A stretch of 58,626 nucleotides of DNA from Pseudomonadota bacterium (GCA_018261615.1 JAGTSE010000041.1:1-58626); one strand, 5' to 3'. Positions 35,442-44,876 are shown, counted from the stretch's first letter. The notes: generated from the sequence alone by a model not told the origin. Numbers and translations are program-made.

Positions 35442-36367
35442 GTATTCGCATAATCCCGCAAGATGAGCTGGAGAAGAGCGATAAACGCACGGCGGAAGTT
35501 ATTCCGCCGTTATTATTCCCCAGGCTAAAAAATCTCTACAACCGCCGTGCAGAGCGTCTGCGCGAACTTGCAGAGAGTAACCCGCTGGGTGATTACCTGC
35601 GTTTTGCTGCGCTTATCGCCCATGCCCAGGAAGTGGTGCTGTACGACCACCCCTTGCAAATCGACCTGACAGCGCGCATTAAAGAAGCCGCTGAACAGGG
35701 TAAACCGCCGCTCGATATTCACATGCTGCCGCGTGATACGCACTGGCACAAGCTGCTGCATTCGCTCATTGCCGAGCTGAAGCCGGAGATGAGCGGCCCG
35801 GCGCTGGCGGTCATTGAGAACCTGGAAAAGGCTTCCGCGCAGGAACTGGAAGCGATGGCCAGCGCTCTGTTTGTTGCTGACTTCGCCGCTGTGAGCAGCG
35901 ATAAATCGCCGTTTATCTGGGCAGCGCTGTCGCTCTACTGGGCGCAGATGGCCAGCCTGATTCCAGGAAAAGCCCGTGCTGAATATGGTGAACAGCGCCA
36001 GTTCTGCCCGGTGTGCGGCGCTATGCCGGTTTCCAGCGTGGTGCATATCGGCACAACGCAGGGGCTGCGTTATCTGCACTGCAATCTGTGCGAAACCGAA
36101 TGGCATGTGGTGCGCGTCAAATGTAGCAACTGTGAGCAGACCCGCGATCTGCACTACTGGTCGCTGGATAATGAGCAGGCAGCCATTAAAGCCGAAAGCT
36201 GCGGCGACTGCGGCACTTACCTGAAGATCCTGTATCAGGAAAAAGACCCGAACGTCGAACCGGTGGCTGATGATTTAGCTTCGCTGGTGCTTGATGCCCG
36301 CATGGAGCAGGAAGGTTTTGCCCGTAGCTCCATCAATCCATTCCTCTTCCCGGGCGAAGGGGAATAA
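35438..36367 (+). CDS. fdhE: Formate dehydrogenase accessory protein FdhE
   Basis: Cytoplasmic maturation factor for the respiratory formate dehydrogenases. The product has 309 residues, as in E. coli. Four CxxC pairs in the C-terminal half (CPVCG, CNLCE, CSNCE, CGDCG) form a rubredoxin-like metal/iron site. It is the last gene of the operon and overlaps fdoI. Confidence 0.97.
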   Translation: MSIRIIPQDELEKSDKRTAEVIPPLLFPRLKNLYNRRAERLRELAESNPLGDYLRFAALIAHAQEVVLYDHPLQIDLTARIKEAAEQGKPPLDIHMLPRDTHWHKLLHSLIAELKPEMSGPALAVIENLEKASAQELEAMASALFVADFAAVSSDKSPFIWAALSLYWAQMASLIPGKARAEYGEQRQFCPVCGAMPVSSVVHIGTTQGLRYLHCNLCETEWHVVRVKCSNCEQTRDLHYWSLDNEQAAIKAESCGDCGTYLKILYQEKDPNVEPVADDLASLVLDARMEQEGFARSSINPFLFPGEGE

Positions 36368-36666
36368 TACTTACAGGTCGCGGTAAGTTGTGCTTACCCG
36401 GCCTGCCATTGTTTCCATCTCAGTCTTGACTTCTGCTCCTGCCCCAATTTAACGCTCGTTCCCGGAGTTTGTCGCAAATATTAATGATTTCAGTACATTT
36501 CACAGCACAACATATCGCCACTTTCGGCAAAAACAAGCGGGTTCAAAAGATATAAATCGGCTTTACGAGCAGCCTTCCAAATTTGTGCTTTCCACAAAAT
36601 CAACCGTTCCCATTTCATAAAAACCAGGCTATAAAACTGTATATTTATACAGATAAGGTGAGCGGA
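36368..36666. other. Intergenic region fdhE to esterase gene
   Basis: About 300 bases without a gene. The first 50 bases contain a partial REP-like hairpin (GTAAGTTGTGCTTACCCGGCCTGCC). The rest is AT-richer and presumably holds the promoter of the downstream gene; I see no clear operator. Confidence 0.5.
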
Positions 36667-37932
36667 ATGGCACTGGAAAAAGGCATTGCCGGGTTGGTGA
36701 GCGACTTTATCGCCGCCGGGCGCCCCTCGGCGCGCGCCAGGAGTATTGATGAACGGCGCGCGGGTTATATCGCCAGCGCATCGCTTGCCGGGGAAACGGA
36801 AACTCGCGTTCGGGTTGAAGACGTCACGCTTGAAGGTGTGACGCTGCGCATATTCTCGCCACTGGAGGCCAACGGTAAACTGCCTGCGCTAATCTATTAC
36901 CACGGCGGCTGCTTTATCAGTGGCGGGTTTGCCACTCATGATAAACAGTTGCGACAGTTAGCGTGGTACAGCGGTTGTCGGGTGATTGCCGTGCAGTATC
37001 GGCTCGCACCGGAACATCGCTGGCCAGCCGCGCACGATGATGCGCTACGGGGTGCGGAAGTGATATGGAAAAATGCTGAACGTCTAAACATTGATTCACA
37101 AAGAATTACGCTAGCGGGCGACAGTGCAGGCGGGCATCTGGCGCTGGTCACGGCGCTACGGTTGAAGGCAGCGGCAGTCTGGCAACCCGCGCAACTGGTG
37201 TTGATCTACCCGATGCTGGATGCAACGGTCTACTTCGACAGCTATAGCTTTAACGGTTCTGATTATGTAATAACCCGTGATGCGCTGCTGTCAGGCTACG
37301 AAATATACCTTGGCGACACTGACCGCCTGCTGTCGGATGTTAGCCCGCTGTGGCGCGATGATTTCGCAGGTCTGCCGCCAGTACACATTATTACGGCGGA
37401 ATTCGATCCGCTGTGCGATGAAGGTGAAGCGCTGTACCAGCATATGACGGAACAAGGCGTAACCTGTACCTGTTCCCGCTACCTCGGCGTTATTCACGGC
37501 TTCTTCCAGCTTGCCGGTATCAGCCAGAGCGCACGGGATGTCATACAAGACGTGGCCGCACGCGTGGCCAGAATAAAGCCCAAAGGAGAGTCGATGTCTG
37601 TCGTAAGCCCCGTAGAACAGCAGTTCGCCGCATACAATGCCCATGATATTGAAGCGTTCGTTACCTGCTTTAGTGAAGATTTCACCGCCTACCGTTTGCC
37701 CTCCACATCGCCATCGCTGCAAGGGCGGGAAGCCTTACGCGCATTCTATGTCGAGCACCGTTTTAATAACCCGGCACTCCGCGCAGAGCTACTCTCGCGT
37801 ACAGTGATGGGCAATAAGGTGTTCGATCATGAAAAAATCTACGGCATTGGCGAATCGGTCATCGAAAATATGGCGGTTTATGAAGTGCAGGATGGACGCA
37901 TCATCACCGCATGGTTTTTCTTCGCTCAGTGA
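36667..37932 (+). CDS. Alpha/beta-hydrolase (HSL-type esterase) fused to a SnoaL-like domain
   Basis: A 421-residue two-domain protein. Residues 1-308 are a hormone-sensitive-lipase-type esterase: oxyanion segment YYHGGCFISGG (HGGG with Cys for the third Gly), nucleophile GDSAGGH, Asp in AEFDPLCDEG and His in GVIHGFF. Residues 310-421 are a SnoaL/NTF2-like domain (QQFAAYNAHDIEAFVTCFSEDF... ENMAVYEVQDGRIITAWFFF), related to steroid-isomerase-like folds. At the junction the DNA reads AAAGGAG-AGTCG-ATG (ATG at 37594), a perfect ribosome site for a separate second gene. So this is either a real fusion or a former two-gene operon that lost a stop codon. Substrate unknown. Not present at this locus in E. 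coli. Confidence 0.85.
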   Translation: MALEKGIAGLVSDFIAAGRPSARARSIDERRAGYIASASLAGETETRVRVEDVTLEGVTLRIFSPLEANGKLPALIYYHGGCFISGGFATHDKQLRQLAWYSGCRVIAVQYRLAPEHRWPAAHDDALRGAEVIWKNAERLNIDSQRITLAGDSAGGHLALVTALRLKAAAVWQPAQLVLIYPMLDATVYFDSYSFNGSDYVITRDALLSGYEIYLGDTDRLLSDVSPLWRDDFAGLPPVHIITAEFDPLCDEGEALYQHMTEQGVTCTCSRYLGVIHGFFQLAGISQSARDVIQDVAARVARIKPKGESMSVVSPVEQQFAAYNAHDIEAFVTCFSEDFTAYRLPSTSPSLQGREALRAFYVEHRFNNPALRAELLSRTVMGNKVFDHEKIYGIGESVIENMAVYEVQDGRIITAWFFFAQ

Positions 37933-37977
37933 GTAAGCAATAAGGCTGCGCGCCTGCGTCAACAAGCGCGCGGTCGG

Positions 37978-38967
37978 TTACTCTTCTTCGTTGCCACCCT
38001 CTTCATAAGGGCCAAAAGGTTTCGCGGGCAGTACGATGTAAATCCCTTCGAAAATCGCGCCCTGCTTACCCTCGCCAAACAGTTCAACCTGAAGCTGCAC
38101 GCGCGCTTTCCGCCCGCGCGCCAGGCGATCGAGATCGCCGCTCAACGAGCCGAGATCGGCAATCGCGCTGGGTTTACCTTTAATTGGCGTACTGTATCGA
38201 ATGTGCGCATCAGCCAGAATAATGGTGCCGCCAAGATGGCGTTCGCGCAGCATCAGCCAAATCAGCCCCCAGCCAGTCAGCGTCGCCAGCGAAAACAGAC
38301 TGCCAGCAAATAGCGTATGGTGCGGGTTCTGGTTGCCGGTCTCCGGCATGGTAGTGATAAATTTCTGCCCGGTATACTGCTGAATACGCACGCCCATCTT
38401 TTCGCTCAGCGGAATATGTTCGTACCAGGCTTGTTGCAGCTGCCCACACCAGTCGCCGCGATGCAGAATATCTTCCAGAGTGGCCACGGGTTTGATCATC
38501 AAAAAATGGCGCACTGGCGTAGTTTGCGGCACGGTGATCTCCCCTTCATTGATAAACCCGAGCTTGGCAAAAAACTCTACGGCATCTTCGCGGGCGCTAC
38601 AGGTCACCCGCTTCACCCCTTCCTGGCGGGCAACGGATTCCAGTGTCATCGCCATCAGCGTACCCAACCCTTTATCCTGCACAGAAGGGTGAACGGCCAT
38701 AAAACGGATTGAGGCTTCATTGTCGGCGTTGATATACAACCTACCGACCGCCACCATATTGCCCTCTTCATCAACCACCATCTGGTGATGCGCCATTGCA
38801 TCCCATGCATCGCGTTCGGAACCTTTTGGCTGATGCAGGGGTTTGCGCAGCATTTCCCAGCGGAACTGGTAATAACGCTCTAACTCTTCTTCAGTCTGCG
38901 GTACGCGGAGGTGATACATAACGGTGTTCTCTCTTGTGACTCTGGGCCACGCCGCAAGCTGGCTCAT
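37978..38967 (-). CDS. fabY: YiiD: GNAT plus hotdog-thioesterase protein
   Basis: A 329-residue protein with an N-terminal GNAT acetyltransferase-like domain (about 20-160; MAVHPSVQDKGLGTLMAM) and a C-terminal hotdog thioesterase-like domain (about 180-329; ETGNQNPHHTLFAGSLFSLATLTG). In E. coli this protein (YiiD, also called FabY or MadA) has been linked to malonyl-ACP decarboxylation and initiation of fatty acid synthesis. The start chosen overlaps the dtd stop by four bases and matches E. coli's MSQL; a later ATG (MYHLRVPQTEEE) is possible. Confidence 0.93.
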   Translation of the reverse strand: MSQLAAWPRVTRENTVMYHLRVPQTEEELERYYQFRWEMLRKPLHQPKGSERDAWDAMAHHQMVVDEEGNMVAVGRLYINADNEASIRFMAVHPSVQDKGLGTLMAMTLESVARQEGVKRVTCSAREDAVEFFAKLGFINEGEITVPQTTPVRHFLMIKPVATLEDILHRGDWCGQLQQAWYEHIPLSEKMGVRIQQYTGQKFITTMPETGNQNPHHTLFAGSLFSLATLTGWGLIWLMLRERHLGGTIILADAHIRYSTPIKGKPSAIADLGSLSGDLDRLARGRKARVQLQVELFGEGKQGAIFEGIYIVLPAKPFGPYEEGGNEEE

Positions 38968-39401
38968 ATCTGCAACCAGAATGTGACAGGACCATCGTTG
39001 ACCAGCGAAACCTGCATATCGGCAGCGAATCGCCCGGTTTGCGTTTCCATCTGCTGGCTGCGGCAACGTTCGACAAAGTAGTTATACAGCGCTTCCGCTT
39101 TATCCGGCGCGGCGCCTCTGGAAAACCCAGGACGCATTCCTCGTTCGGTATCAGCCGCCAGCGTAAATTGTGACACTACCAGCACGCTCCCACCCGCCTG
39201 CTGGACGTTAAGATTCATTTTTCCTTCAGCGTCGCTAAAAATGCGATACCCCAGCACTCGCTCGCACAGGCGGTTCGCTTTTTGTTCATCGTCTTCCCTT
39301 TCAACCCCTAACAACACTAAAAGTCCCGGACCAATTTCGCCCGTCACCTCGCCCGTCACGCTAACGCTTGCGCGGGAAACACGTTGAATTAATGCAATCA
39401 T
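38964..39401 (-). CDS. dtd: D-aminoacyl-tRNA deacylase
   Basis: Hydrolyses D-amino acids wrongly attached to tRNA, a proofreading step. The product has 145 residues, the normal length. Active-site motifs SQFTLAAD (with the SQxT core) and the C-terminal NDGPVTFWLQI (GP motif) are present. It overlaps yihY upstream and yiiD downstream by four bases each, making one coupled operon. Confidence 0.97.
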   Translation of the reverse strand: MIALIQRVSRASVSVTGEVTGEIGPGLLVLLGVEREDDEQKANRLCERVLGYRIFSDAEGKMNLNVQQAGGSVLVVSQFTLAADTERGMRPGFSRGAAPDKAEALYNYFVERCRSQQMETQTGRFAADMQVSLVNDGPVTFWLQI

Positions 39402-40270
39402 GGTTGGTCTGCTTCTTCTTGCTGTGCGGCTATTTTAAGTTTTCGGTATTCACCGAGAGTGACAGTTATTTCTGCACCTAGCAAGACGATACACCAGGTC
39501 CAGTAGACCCAGAGGAACAAAATCGGGATGACAGCCAGCACGCCATAAATAAGCTGGTAGGAAGGGAACATGGTGATATAGAGGCCAAACACTTTCTTGC
39601 CCAACTCGAACAACAGCGCCGCGACAAAGGCGCCAATAATGGCGTCGCGGTTAGGCACCCGCGTCGTGGGTACAATGCTGTAAAGCAGCCAGAAAGAGAG
39701 CCAGGACAAAAGCAGCGGGAAAATCCGCAGCACATCATCAATCACACTGTTCAGTTCACTGGCCCAGCGCAGCGACAGCAAATAGGAACTAATTGCAAGG
39801 CTGGCGCCCGCCAGTAACGGCCCAAGCGTGAGGATCATCCAGTACACCGCAAATGAGTAAACATGCGGACGAATCCGCGTGCTGCGCCAGATAGTGTTCA
39901 GCGCCGTATCAATCGAGTACATCAACAGTAGCGATGTCACGATCAGTCCACACGCACCGACAGCGGTCATTCTGGTGGAGTTCGCTACAAACTGCTCAAT
40001 ATAGTTCTGAATCACATCGCCGGTTGCCGGGATAAAATTGGCAAACACAAAATGACGTAGCTGAATGCTGATTTCAGAAAACATCGGAAATGCAGCAAAC
40101 AACGCGAATATCACGGCGATCAGCGGCACCAGCGAGAGTAACGAGACGTAGGCGAGATTCCCCGCCAGCGTTGTCATATGATCTTCATCAATGCGCTGCC
40201 AGAGCAGTTTTAACCATGACCATAATGCGCACATGCGATGTCTGGCATGCTGCCGAACGTTTTTTAGCAT
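39398..40270 (-). CDS. yihY: YihY/BrkB-family inner-membrane protein
   Basis: Membrane protein of 290 residues (the E. coli length) with six hydrophobic segments and the family blocks MTTLAGNLAYVSLLSLVPL, YSIDTALNTIWR and QLIYGVLAVIPILFLWVYW. Once misassigned as RNase BN; the true function is unknown. Its start overlaps the yihX stop. Confidence 0.95.
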   Translation of the reverse strand: MLKNVRQHARHRMCALWSWLKLLWQRIDEDHMTTLAGNLAYVSLLSLVPLIAVIFALFAAFPMFSEISIQLRHFVFANFIPATGDVIQNYIEQFVANSTRMTAVGACGLIVTSLLLMYSIDTALNTIWRSTRIRPHVYSFAVYWMILTLGPLLAGASLAISSYLLSLRWASELNSVIDDVLRIFPLLLSWLSFWLLYSIVPTTRVPNRDAIIGAFVAALLFELGKKVFGLYITMFPSYQLIYGVLAVIPILFLWVYWTWCIVLLGAEITVTLGEYRKLKIAAQQEEADQP

Positions 40271-40863
40271 AACTGCTTTGCGAAATAATCGGGGATCGTC
40301 GTTTTGTCTGTCACCAGAATACTGGTAATACCCAGTTGCTCTGCACCGGCGATATTGTCAGCATTGTCATCGAAAAAGATGGCATCGTCGGCAGAAAAAC
40401 CTTCGAGTGATAATACTTGCTGATAAATTCTCGCTTCGGGCTTACGCATCCCCATTTCCTGGGAAAGATAGATATGGTCGGCAGCAGCCTGGATTTCGGG
40501 ATATTGCTCCGGCCAGTAAGTGGTATGCAGGCGGTTGGTATTCGACAGAACCACCACGCGATGCCCTTGCGCGCGCAACTTGTGCATGATTTCAATGACG
40601 TCGCTACGCAAAGCGACAAACACTGCCTGCCAGCCGGTAGAAAATTGCTCGTAGCTCAGCGGCATTTCCATCTCTTCACACAGCGCTTTGGCAAAATCTT
40701 CGTCACTGATCTCTCCGCGCTCATGCTGATGAAAAGCCTCGCCCATGGTGAAGCTCTGCTTCAAAGTCGCCAGCGGCACACGGCTGAAATTACTCCAGGC
40801 GCCCAGCACCCGGTTAAAGTCGATATCAACAATCACATTACCTAAATCAAAGATATAGAGCAT
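40264..40863 (-). CDS. yihX: Glucose-1-phosphate phosphatase YihX (HAD)
   Basis: Haloacid-dehalogenase-type phosphatase of 199 residues; E. coli YihX (HAD4) acts on alpha-D-glucose 1-phosphate. HAD motifs: I, FDLGNVIVDID with an Asp nucleophile; II, VVLSNTN; III, the Lys in RKPEARIY; IV, IFFDDNADNI. It begins the yihX-yihY-dtd-yiiD operon. Confidence 0.96.
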   Translation of the reverse strand: MLYIFDLGNVIVDIDFNRVLGAWSNFSRVPLATLKQSFTMGEAFHQHERGEISDEDFAKALCEEMEMPLSYEQFSTGWQAVFVALRSDVIEIMHKLRAQGHRVVVLSNTNRLHTTYWPEQYPEIQAAADHIYLSQEMGMRKPEARIYQQVLSLEGFSADDAIFFDDNADNIAGAEQLGITSILVTDKTTIPDYFAKQLC

Positions 40864-40945
40864 TTCTCTCTCCTTGCCAGCCGTGGAAAGTTAACTGTAG
40901 CGGTAAAGTGTGAAATTGAATAGTTTGCTGTCTCACATGCGGGAA

Positions 40946-40976
40946 TAAAAAAAGCCGCTGAATATCAGCGGCTTTT
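40946..40976. terminator. Terminator after bipA
   Basis: AGCCGCTGA-ATA-TCAGCGGCT is a perfect 9-bp stem with seven A before and five T after it. It ends bipA on the minus strand and could work in both directions. Confidence 0.85.
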
Positions 40977-40996
40977 TCACAGACAAAAAGGAGGAA

Positions 40997-42820
40997 TTAC
41001 TCTTCTTTTGCACCGCGCATTGCGCGTTTACGATCGTTTTCCGTCAGGTGACGTTTACGGATACGGATAGACAGTGGAGTCACTTCTACCAGTTCGTCGT
41101 CATCGATAAACTCCAGAGCTTGCTCCAGGGTCATCTTAATCGGCGGAACCAGAACGGTTGCTTCGTCCGTACCGGACGCACGCATGTTGGTCAGTTTTTT
41201 ACCAGTCAGGCAGTTTACAGTCAGGTCGTTAGAACGACTGTGAATACCGATGATCTGGCCTTCATAAACTTCAGCACCATGGCCCAGGAACAGCTTACCG
41301 CGATCCTGCAAACCGAACAGCGCGAACGCGACCGCTTTACCCTGACCGTTGGAGATCAGTACGCCGTTGTTACGCTGACCAACTTCGCCCGGACGAACAT
41401 CGTCGTAGTGGCTGAAGGTGGAGTACAGCAGACCGGTACCGGAAGTCATGGTCATGAACTCAGAACGGAAGCCGATCAGGCCACGGCTTGGGATCACGTA
41501 GTCGAGACGTACGCGGCCTTTGCCATCCGGATTCATGTTTTTCAGGTCGCCTTTACGCTCGCCCAGTGCCTGCATGACCGAGCCCTGGTGCTGCTCTTCA
41601 ACATCCAGCGTCACGTTTTCAAACGGTTCCTGACGACGGCCGTCAATTTCACGGAAGATAACTTTCGGACGAGAAACCGCCATCTCGAAACCTTCACGAC
41701 GCATGTTCTCGATCAGAACAGACAGGTGCAACTCACCACGACCGGAAACGCGGAATGCATCAGCGTCTTCGGTTTCTTCAACGCGCAGCGCAACGTTGTG
41801 CACCAGTTCTTTGTTCAGGCGGTCAAGGATCTGACGTGAAGTCACGTATTTACCTTCTTTACCACAGAACGGAGAAGTATTGACGTTGAAGAACATGGTT
41901 ACGGTCGGCTCATCAACAGACAGCGCCGGCAGCGCTTCCACATTCTGCGGGTCGCAGATGGTGTCGGAGATGTTCAGCTCGCCCAGACCGGTGATCGCGA
42001 TGATATCGCCAGCTTCGGCGATTTCGCTATCGATACGTTCCAGACCCAGGTGGGTCAGCACTTTACCGACTTTACCGTTGCGGGTTTTGCCTTCGCTATC
42101 AATGATAGTAACCTGCTGGTTCGGCTTCACTTTACCGCGTTTGATACGACCAATGCCGATAACACCAACGTAGTTGTTGTAGTCGAGCTGAGAGATCTGC
42201 ATTTGCAGGGTCCCGTCGAGATCGACGTTCGGCGCCGGTACATGGTCAACAATCGCCTGATACAGCGGGGTCATGTCTTCAGCCATGTCTTCGTGGTCCA
42301 TACCCGCGATACCGTTCAACGCAGAAGCGTAAACGATCGGGAAGTCCAGCTGTTCGTCGGTCGCGTCAAGGTTAACGAACAGGTCGAAGACCTGATCAAC
42401 AACCCAGTCCGGACGCGCGCCAGGACGGTCAACTTTGTTGATTACCACAATCGGCTTGAGGCCATGGGCAAATGCTTTTTTGGTCACGAAGCGCGTTTGC
42501 GGCATTGGGCCGTCAAACGCATCAACCACCAGCAGCACGGAATCGACCATGGACATCACACGCTCAACTTCACCACCGAAGTCGGCGTGCCCAGGGGTAT
42601 CAACGATGTTGATACGGTAATCATTCCATTTGATAGCGGTGTTTTTCGCGAGGATGGTAATCCCACGCTCTTTCTCCAAATCGTTGGAGTCCATCACACG
42701 CTCTTGAGTTTCAGCACGTTCGTCGAACGTACCGGATTGCTGCAGCAGCTTGTCAACCAGGGTTGTTTTACCGTGGTCAACGTGAGCAATGATGGCGATG
42801 TTACGCAGATTTTCGATCAC
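40997..42820 (-). CDS. bipA: Ribosome-associated GTPase BipA/TypA
   Basis: Translational GTPase of the EF-G class needed for 50S assembly at low temperature and for stress adaptation. The product has 607 residues, as in E. coli. G1 AHVDHGKTT, switch I/G2 (ERGITI), G3 DTPGHADF and G4 NKVD are followed by domains II, III, V-like and the unique C-terminal domain. The start codon is GTG (Met-Ile-Glu-Asn). It is divergent from glnA, as in E. coli. Confidence 0.98.
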   Translation of the reverse strand: MIENLRNIAIIAHVDHGKTTLVDKLLQQSGTFDERAETQERVMDSNDLEKERGITILAKNTAIKWNDYRINIVDTPGHADFGGEVERVMSMVDSVLLVVDAFDGPMPQTRFVTKKAFAHGLKPIVVINKVDRPGARPDWVVDQVFDLFVNLDATDEQLDFPIVYASALNGIAGMDHEDMAEDMTPLYQAIVDHVPAPNVDLDGTLQMQISQLDYNNYVGVIGIGRIKRGKVKPNQQVTIIDSEGKTRNGKVGKVLTHLGLERIDSEIAEAGDIIAITGLGELNISDTICDPQNVEALPALSVDEPTVTMFFNVNTSPFCGKEGKYVTSRQILDRLNKELVHNVALRVEETEDADAFRVSGRGELHLSVLIENMRREGFEMAVSRPKVIFREIDGRRQEPFENVTLDVEEQHQGSVMQALGERKGDLKNMNPDGKGRVRLDYVIPSRGLIGFRSEFMTMTSGTGLLYSTFSHYDDVRPGEVGQRNNGVLISNGQGKAVAFALFGLQDRGKLFLGHGAEVYEGQIIGIHSRSNDLTVNCLTGKKLTNMRASGTDEATVLVPPIKMTLEQALEFIDDDELVEVTPLSIRIRKRHLTENDRKRAMRGAKEE

Positions 42821-42971
42821 AACTTTGCCTCAGGCATTAGAAATAGCGCGTTATTGTACACGTATTAATCGAAGGACAAAACAGGATCACAAACATCCTC
42901 CGCAAACAAGTATTGCAGAGTTGCTTTGTGATCGCTTTCACGGAGCGTTAAAAGGGCCGCCAACAAAAAAT

Positions 42972-43108
42972 TGCACCAATATAGTGCTTAATGTTCATGG
43001 AAAGGCACTATATTGGTGCAACTTAACCATCATGGTGCAGCCCTTTTGCACTATACCGGGCATAATAACGCCTTTTGAGGGGCATTTAAAAGTTGGCATA
43101 GATTTCGC
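42972..43108 (+). promoter_or_regulatory. glnA enhancer (NtrC sites) and sigma-54 promoter glnAp2
   Basis: TGCACCAATATAGTGC (42972-42987) and GCACTATATTGGTGCA (43005-43020) are two strong NtrC sites, inverted copies of each other. The sigma-54 promoter follows at TTGGCATAGATTTCGCTT, with GG at 43095 and GC at 43107, the required 10-base spacing. The arrangement equals the E. coli nitrogen-regulated glnA promoter. The rest of the 380-bp gap has no gene. Confidence 0.93.
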
Positions 43109-43201
43109 TTTATCTATTTTACGGCAACTACGCCAGGTTTCACGAAGTATTTGAAGACCTCGTTACCACGACGACAATGACAAATCCGGGAGAGTTTAAG
43201 T

Positions 43202-44611
43202 ATGTCCGCTGAACACGTTTTGACGATGCTGAATGAGCACGAAGTGAAGTTTGTTGATCTGCGCTTCACCGATACCAAAGGTAAAGAACAGCACGTCACT
43301 ATCCCAGCCCATCAGGTTAATGCTGACTTCTTTGAAGAAGGCAAAATGTTTGATGGTTCTTCGATTGGTGGCTGGAAAGGCATCAACGAATCAGACATGG
43401 TGCTGATGCCGGACGCGACTACCGCTGTCATTGACCCGTTTTACGAAGAAACAACGCTGATCATCCGTTGCGATATCCTCGAACCAGGCACCATGCAGGG
43501 TTACGACCGCGACCCGCGTTCCATCGCGAAACGCGCTGAAGAGTACCTGCGTTCTACCGGTCTGGCAGACACCGTTCTGTTTGGACCAGAGCCAGAATTC
43601 TTCCTGTTCGACGACGTTCGTTTCGGCAGCTCTATTTCTGGTTCCAGCGTTGCTATCGATGACATCGAAGGCGCATGGAACTCTTCCACCAAATACGAAG
43701 GTGGTAACAAAGGTCACCGTCCGGCGGTTAAAGGCGGTTACTTCCCGGTTCCGCCGGTTGATTCAGCACAGGATCTGCGCTCCACCATGTGTCTGGTGAT
43801 GGAAGAGATGGGCCTGGTTGTTGAAGCTCACCACCACGAAGTGGCAACTGCTGGTCAGAACGAAGTGGCTACCCGCTTCAACACCATGACCAAAAAAGCG
43901 GACGAAATTCAGATCTACAAATATGTGGTACACAACGTTGCTCACCGCTTCGGTAAAACCGCGACCTTTATGCCGAAACCGATGTTCGGTGATAACGGTT
44001 CCGGTATGCACTGCCACATGTCCCTGTCCAAGAACGGTACTAACCTGTTCTCTGGCGACAAATACGCAGGCCTGTCTGAAATGGCGCTGTACTACATTGG
44101 CGGCGTAATCAAACACGCCAAAGCTATCAACGCCCTGTCTAACCCGACCACCAACTCTTACAAACGTCTGGTTCCGGGTTACGAAGCGCCGGTAATGCTG
44201 GCTTACTCTGCCCGTAACCGTTCAGCTTCTATCCGTATTCCGGTCGTTGCCTCTCCGAAAGCGCGTCGTATCGAAGTGCGCTTCCCGGATCCAGCGGCTA
44301 ACCCGTACCTGTGCTTCGCAGCGCTGCTGATGGCAGGTCTGGATGGTATTAAAAACAAAATCCACCCGGGCGAAGCAATGGATAAAAACCTGTATGACCT
44401 GCCGCCGGAAGAAGCGAAAGAGATCCCGCAGGTTGCTGGCTCTCTGGAAGAAGCGCTCAACGCTCTGGATGCTGACCGCGAGTTCCTGACAGCTGGTGGT
44501 GTGTTCACCGACGACGCTATTGATGCTTACATCGAGTTGCGCATCGCTGAGAACGACCGCGTTCGCATGACGCCGCACCCGGTAGAGTTCGAACTGTACT
44601 ACAGCGTTTAA
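43202..44611 (+). CDS. glnA: Glutamine synthetase I
   Basis: Dodecameric enzyme that makes glutamine from glutamate, ammonia and ATP, the main route of ammonia assimilation. The product has 469 residues, as in E. coli. Landmarks: DGSSIGGWKGI, GPEPEFFLFD, MHCHMS, KRLVPGYEAPV, and the adenylylated Tyr in NLYDLPPEE (about residue 398). Expressed from a nitrogen-controlled sigma-54 promoter upstream. Confidence 0.99.
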   Translation: MSAEHVLTMLNEHEVKFVDLRFTDTKGKEQHVTIPAHQVNADFFEEGKMFDGSSIGGWKGINESDMVLMPDATTAVIDPFYEETTLIIRCDILEPGTMQGYDRDPRSIAKRAEEYLRSTGLADTVLFGPEPEFFLFDDVRFGSSISGSSVAIDDIEGAWNSSTKYEGGNKGHRPAVKGGYFPVPPVDSAQDLRSTMCLVMEEMGLVVEAHHHEVATAGQNEVATRFNTMTKKADEIQIYKYVVHNVAHRFGKTATFMPKPMFGDNGSGMHCHMSLSKNGTNLFSGDKYAGLSEMALYYIGGVIKHAKAINALSNPTTNSYKRLVPGYEAPVMLAYSARNRSASIRIPVVASPKARRIEVRFPDPAANPYLCFAALLMAGLDGIKNKIHPGEAMDKNLYDLPPEEAKEIPQVAGSLEEALNALDADREFLTAGGVFTDDAIDAYIELRIAENDRVRMTPHPVEFELYYSV

Positions 44612-44620
44612 TAAATTAAA

Positions 44621-44743
44621 TACTCGGCGGATTTCTTGTCGTAGCAAGGCGGCAACTGAGCGAATCCCCGGGAGCATAGATAACTATGTGACCGGGGTGA
44701 GCGAAGGCAACCAACGCAGCAACGGCGAGAAAGACGCCAGAGG
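44621..44743. repeat. ERIC (IRU) element in glnA-glnL gap
   Basis: About 123 bases forming one long imperfect palindrome with the ERIC core GCGAATCCCCGGGAGC...TATGTGACCGGGGTGAGCG and outer arms CTCGGCG/CGCCAGAG. This matches the enterobacterial repetitive intergenic consensus. It lies in the glnA 3' UTR, upstream of the terminator, so it will be transcribed. Confidence 0.88.
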
Positions 44744-44764
44744 ATTTGTTGCCGTGGAACTTTT

Positions 44765-44790
44765 AGCCCATCCCTGGATGGGCTTTTTTC
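44765..44790 (+). terminator. Terminator after glnA
   Basis: AGCCCATCC-CT-GGATGGGCT followed by six T. It ends the glnA mRNA, though some read-through into glnLG is expected. In relatives this 3' UTR also gives the sRNA GlnZ, which I cannot delimit here. Confidence 0.88.
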
Positions 44791-44839
44791 TCCACCAACA
44801 CTCTGTTCTGACGCATTTTTTACCTATAAAAAGCTATAC

Positions 44840-44856
44840 TGCACTAAATTAGTGCA
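44840..44856. promoter_or_regulatory. NtrC site at the glnL promoter
   Basis: TGCACTAAATTAGTGCA is a perfect 17-bp palindrome of the NtrC type 20 bases before glnL. In E. coli NtrC represses glnLp from such a site. Confidence 0.88.
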
Positions 44857-44876
44857 TATCTCCGGGAGACTGCTAA

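Noticed and set aside
41048..42868. Two long plus-strand frames antisense to bipA
   Set aside because: They mirror the codon pattern of the conserved bipA gene and resemble no protein family I know.
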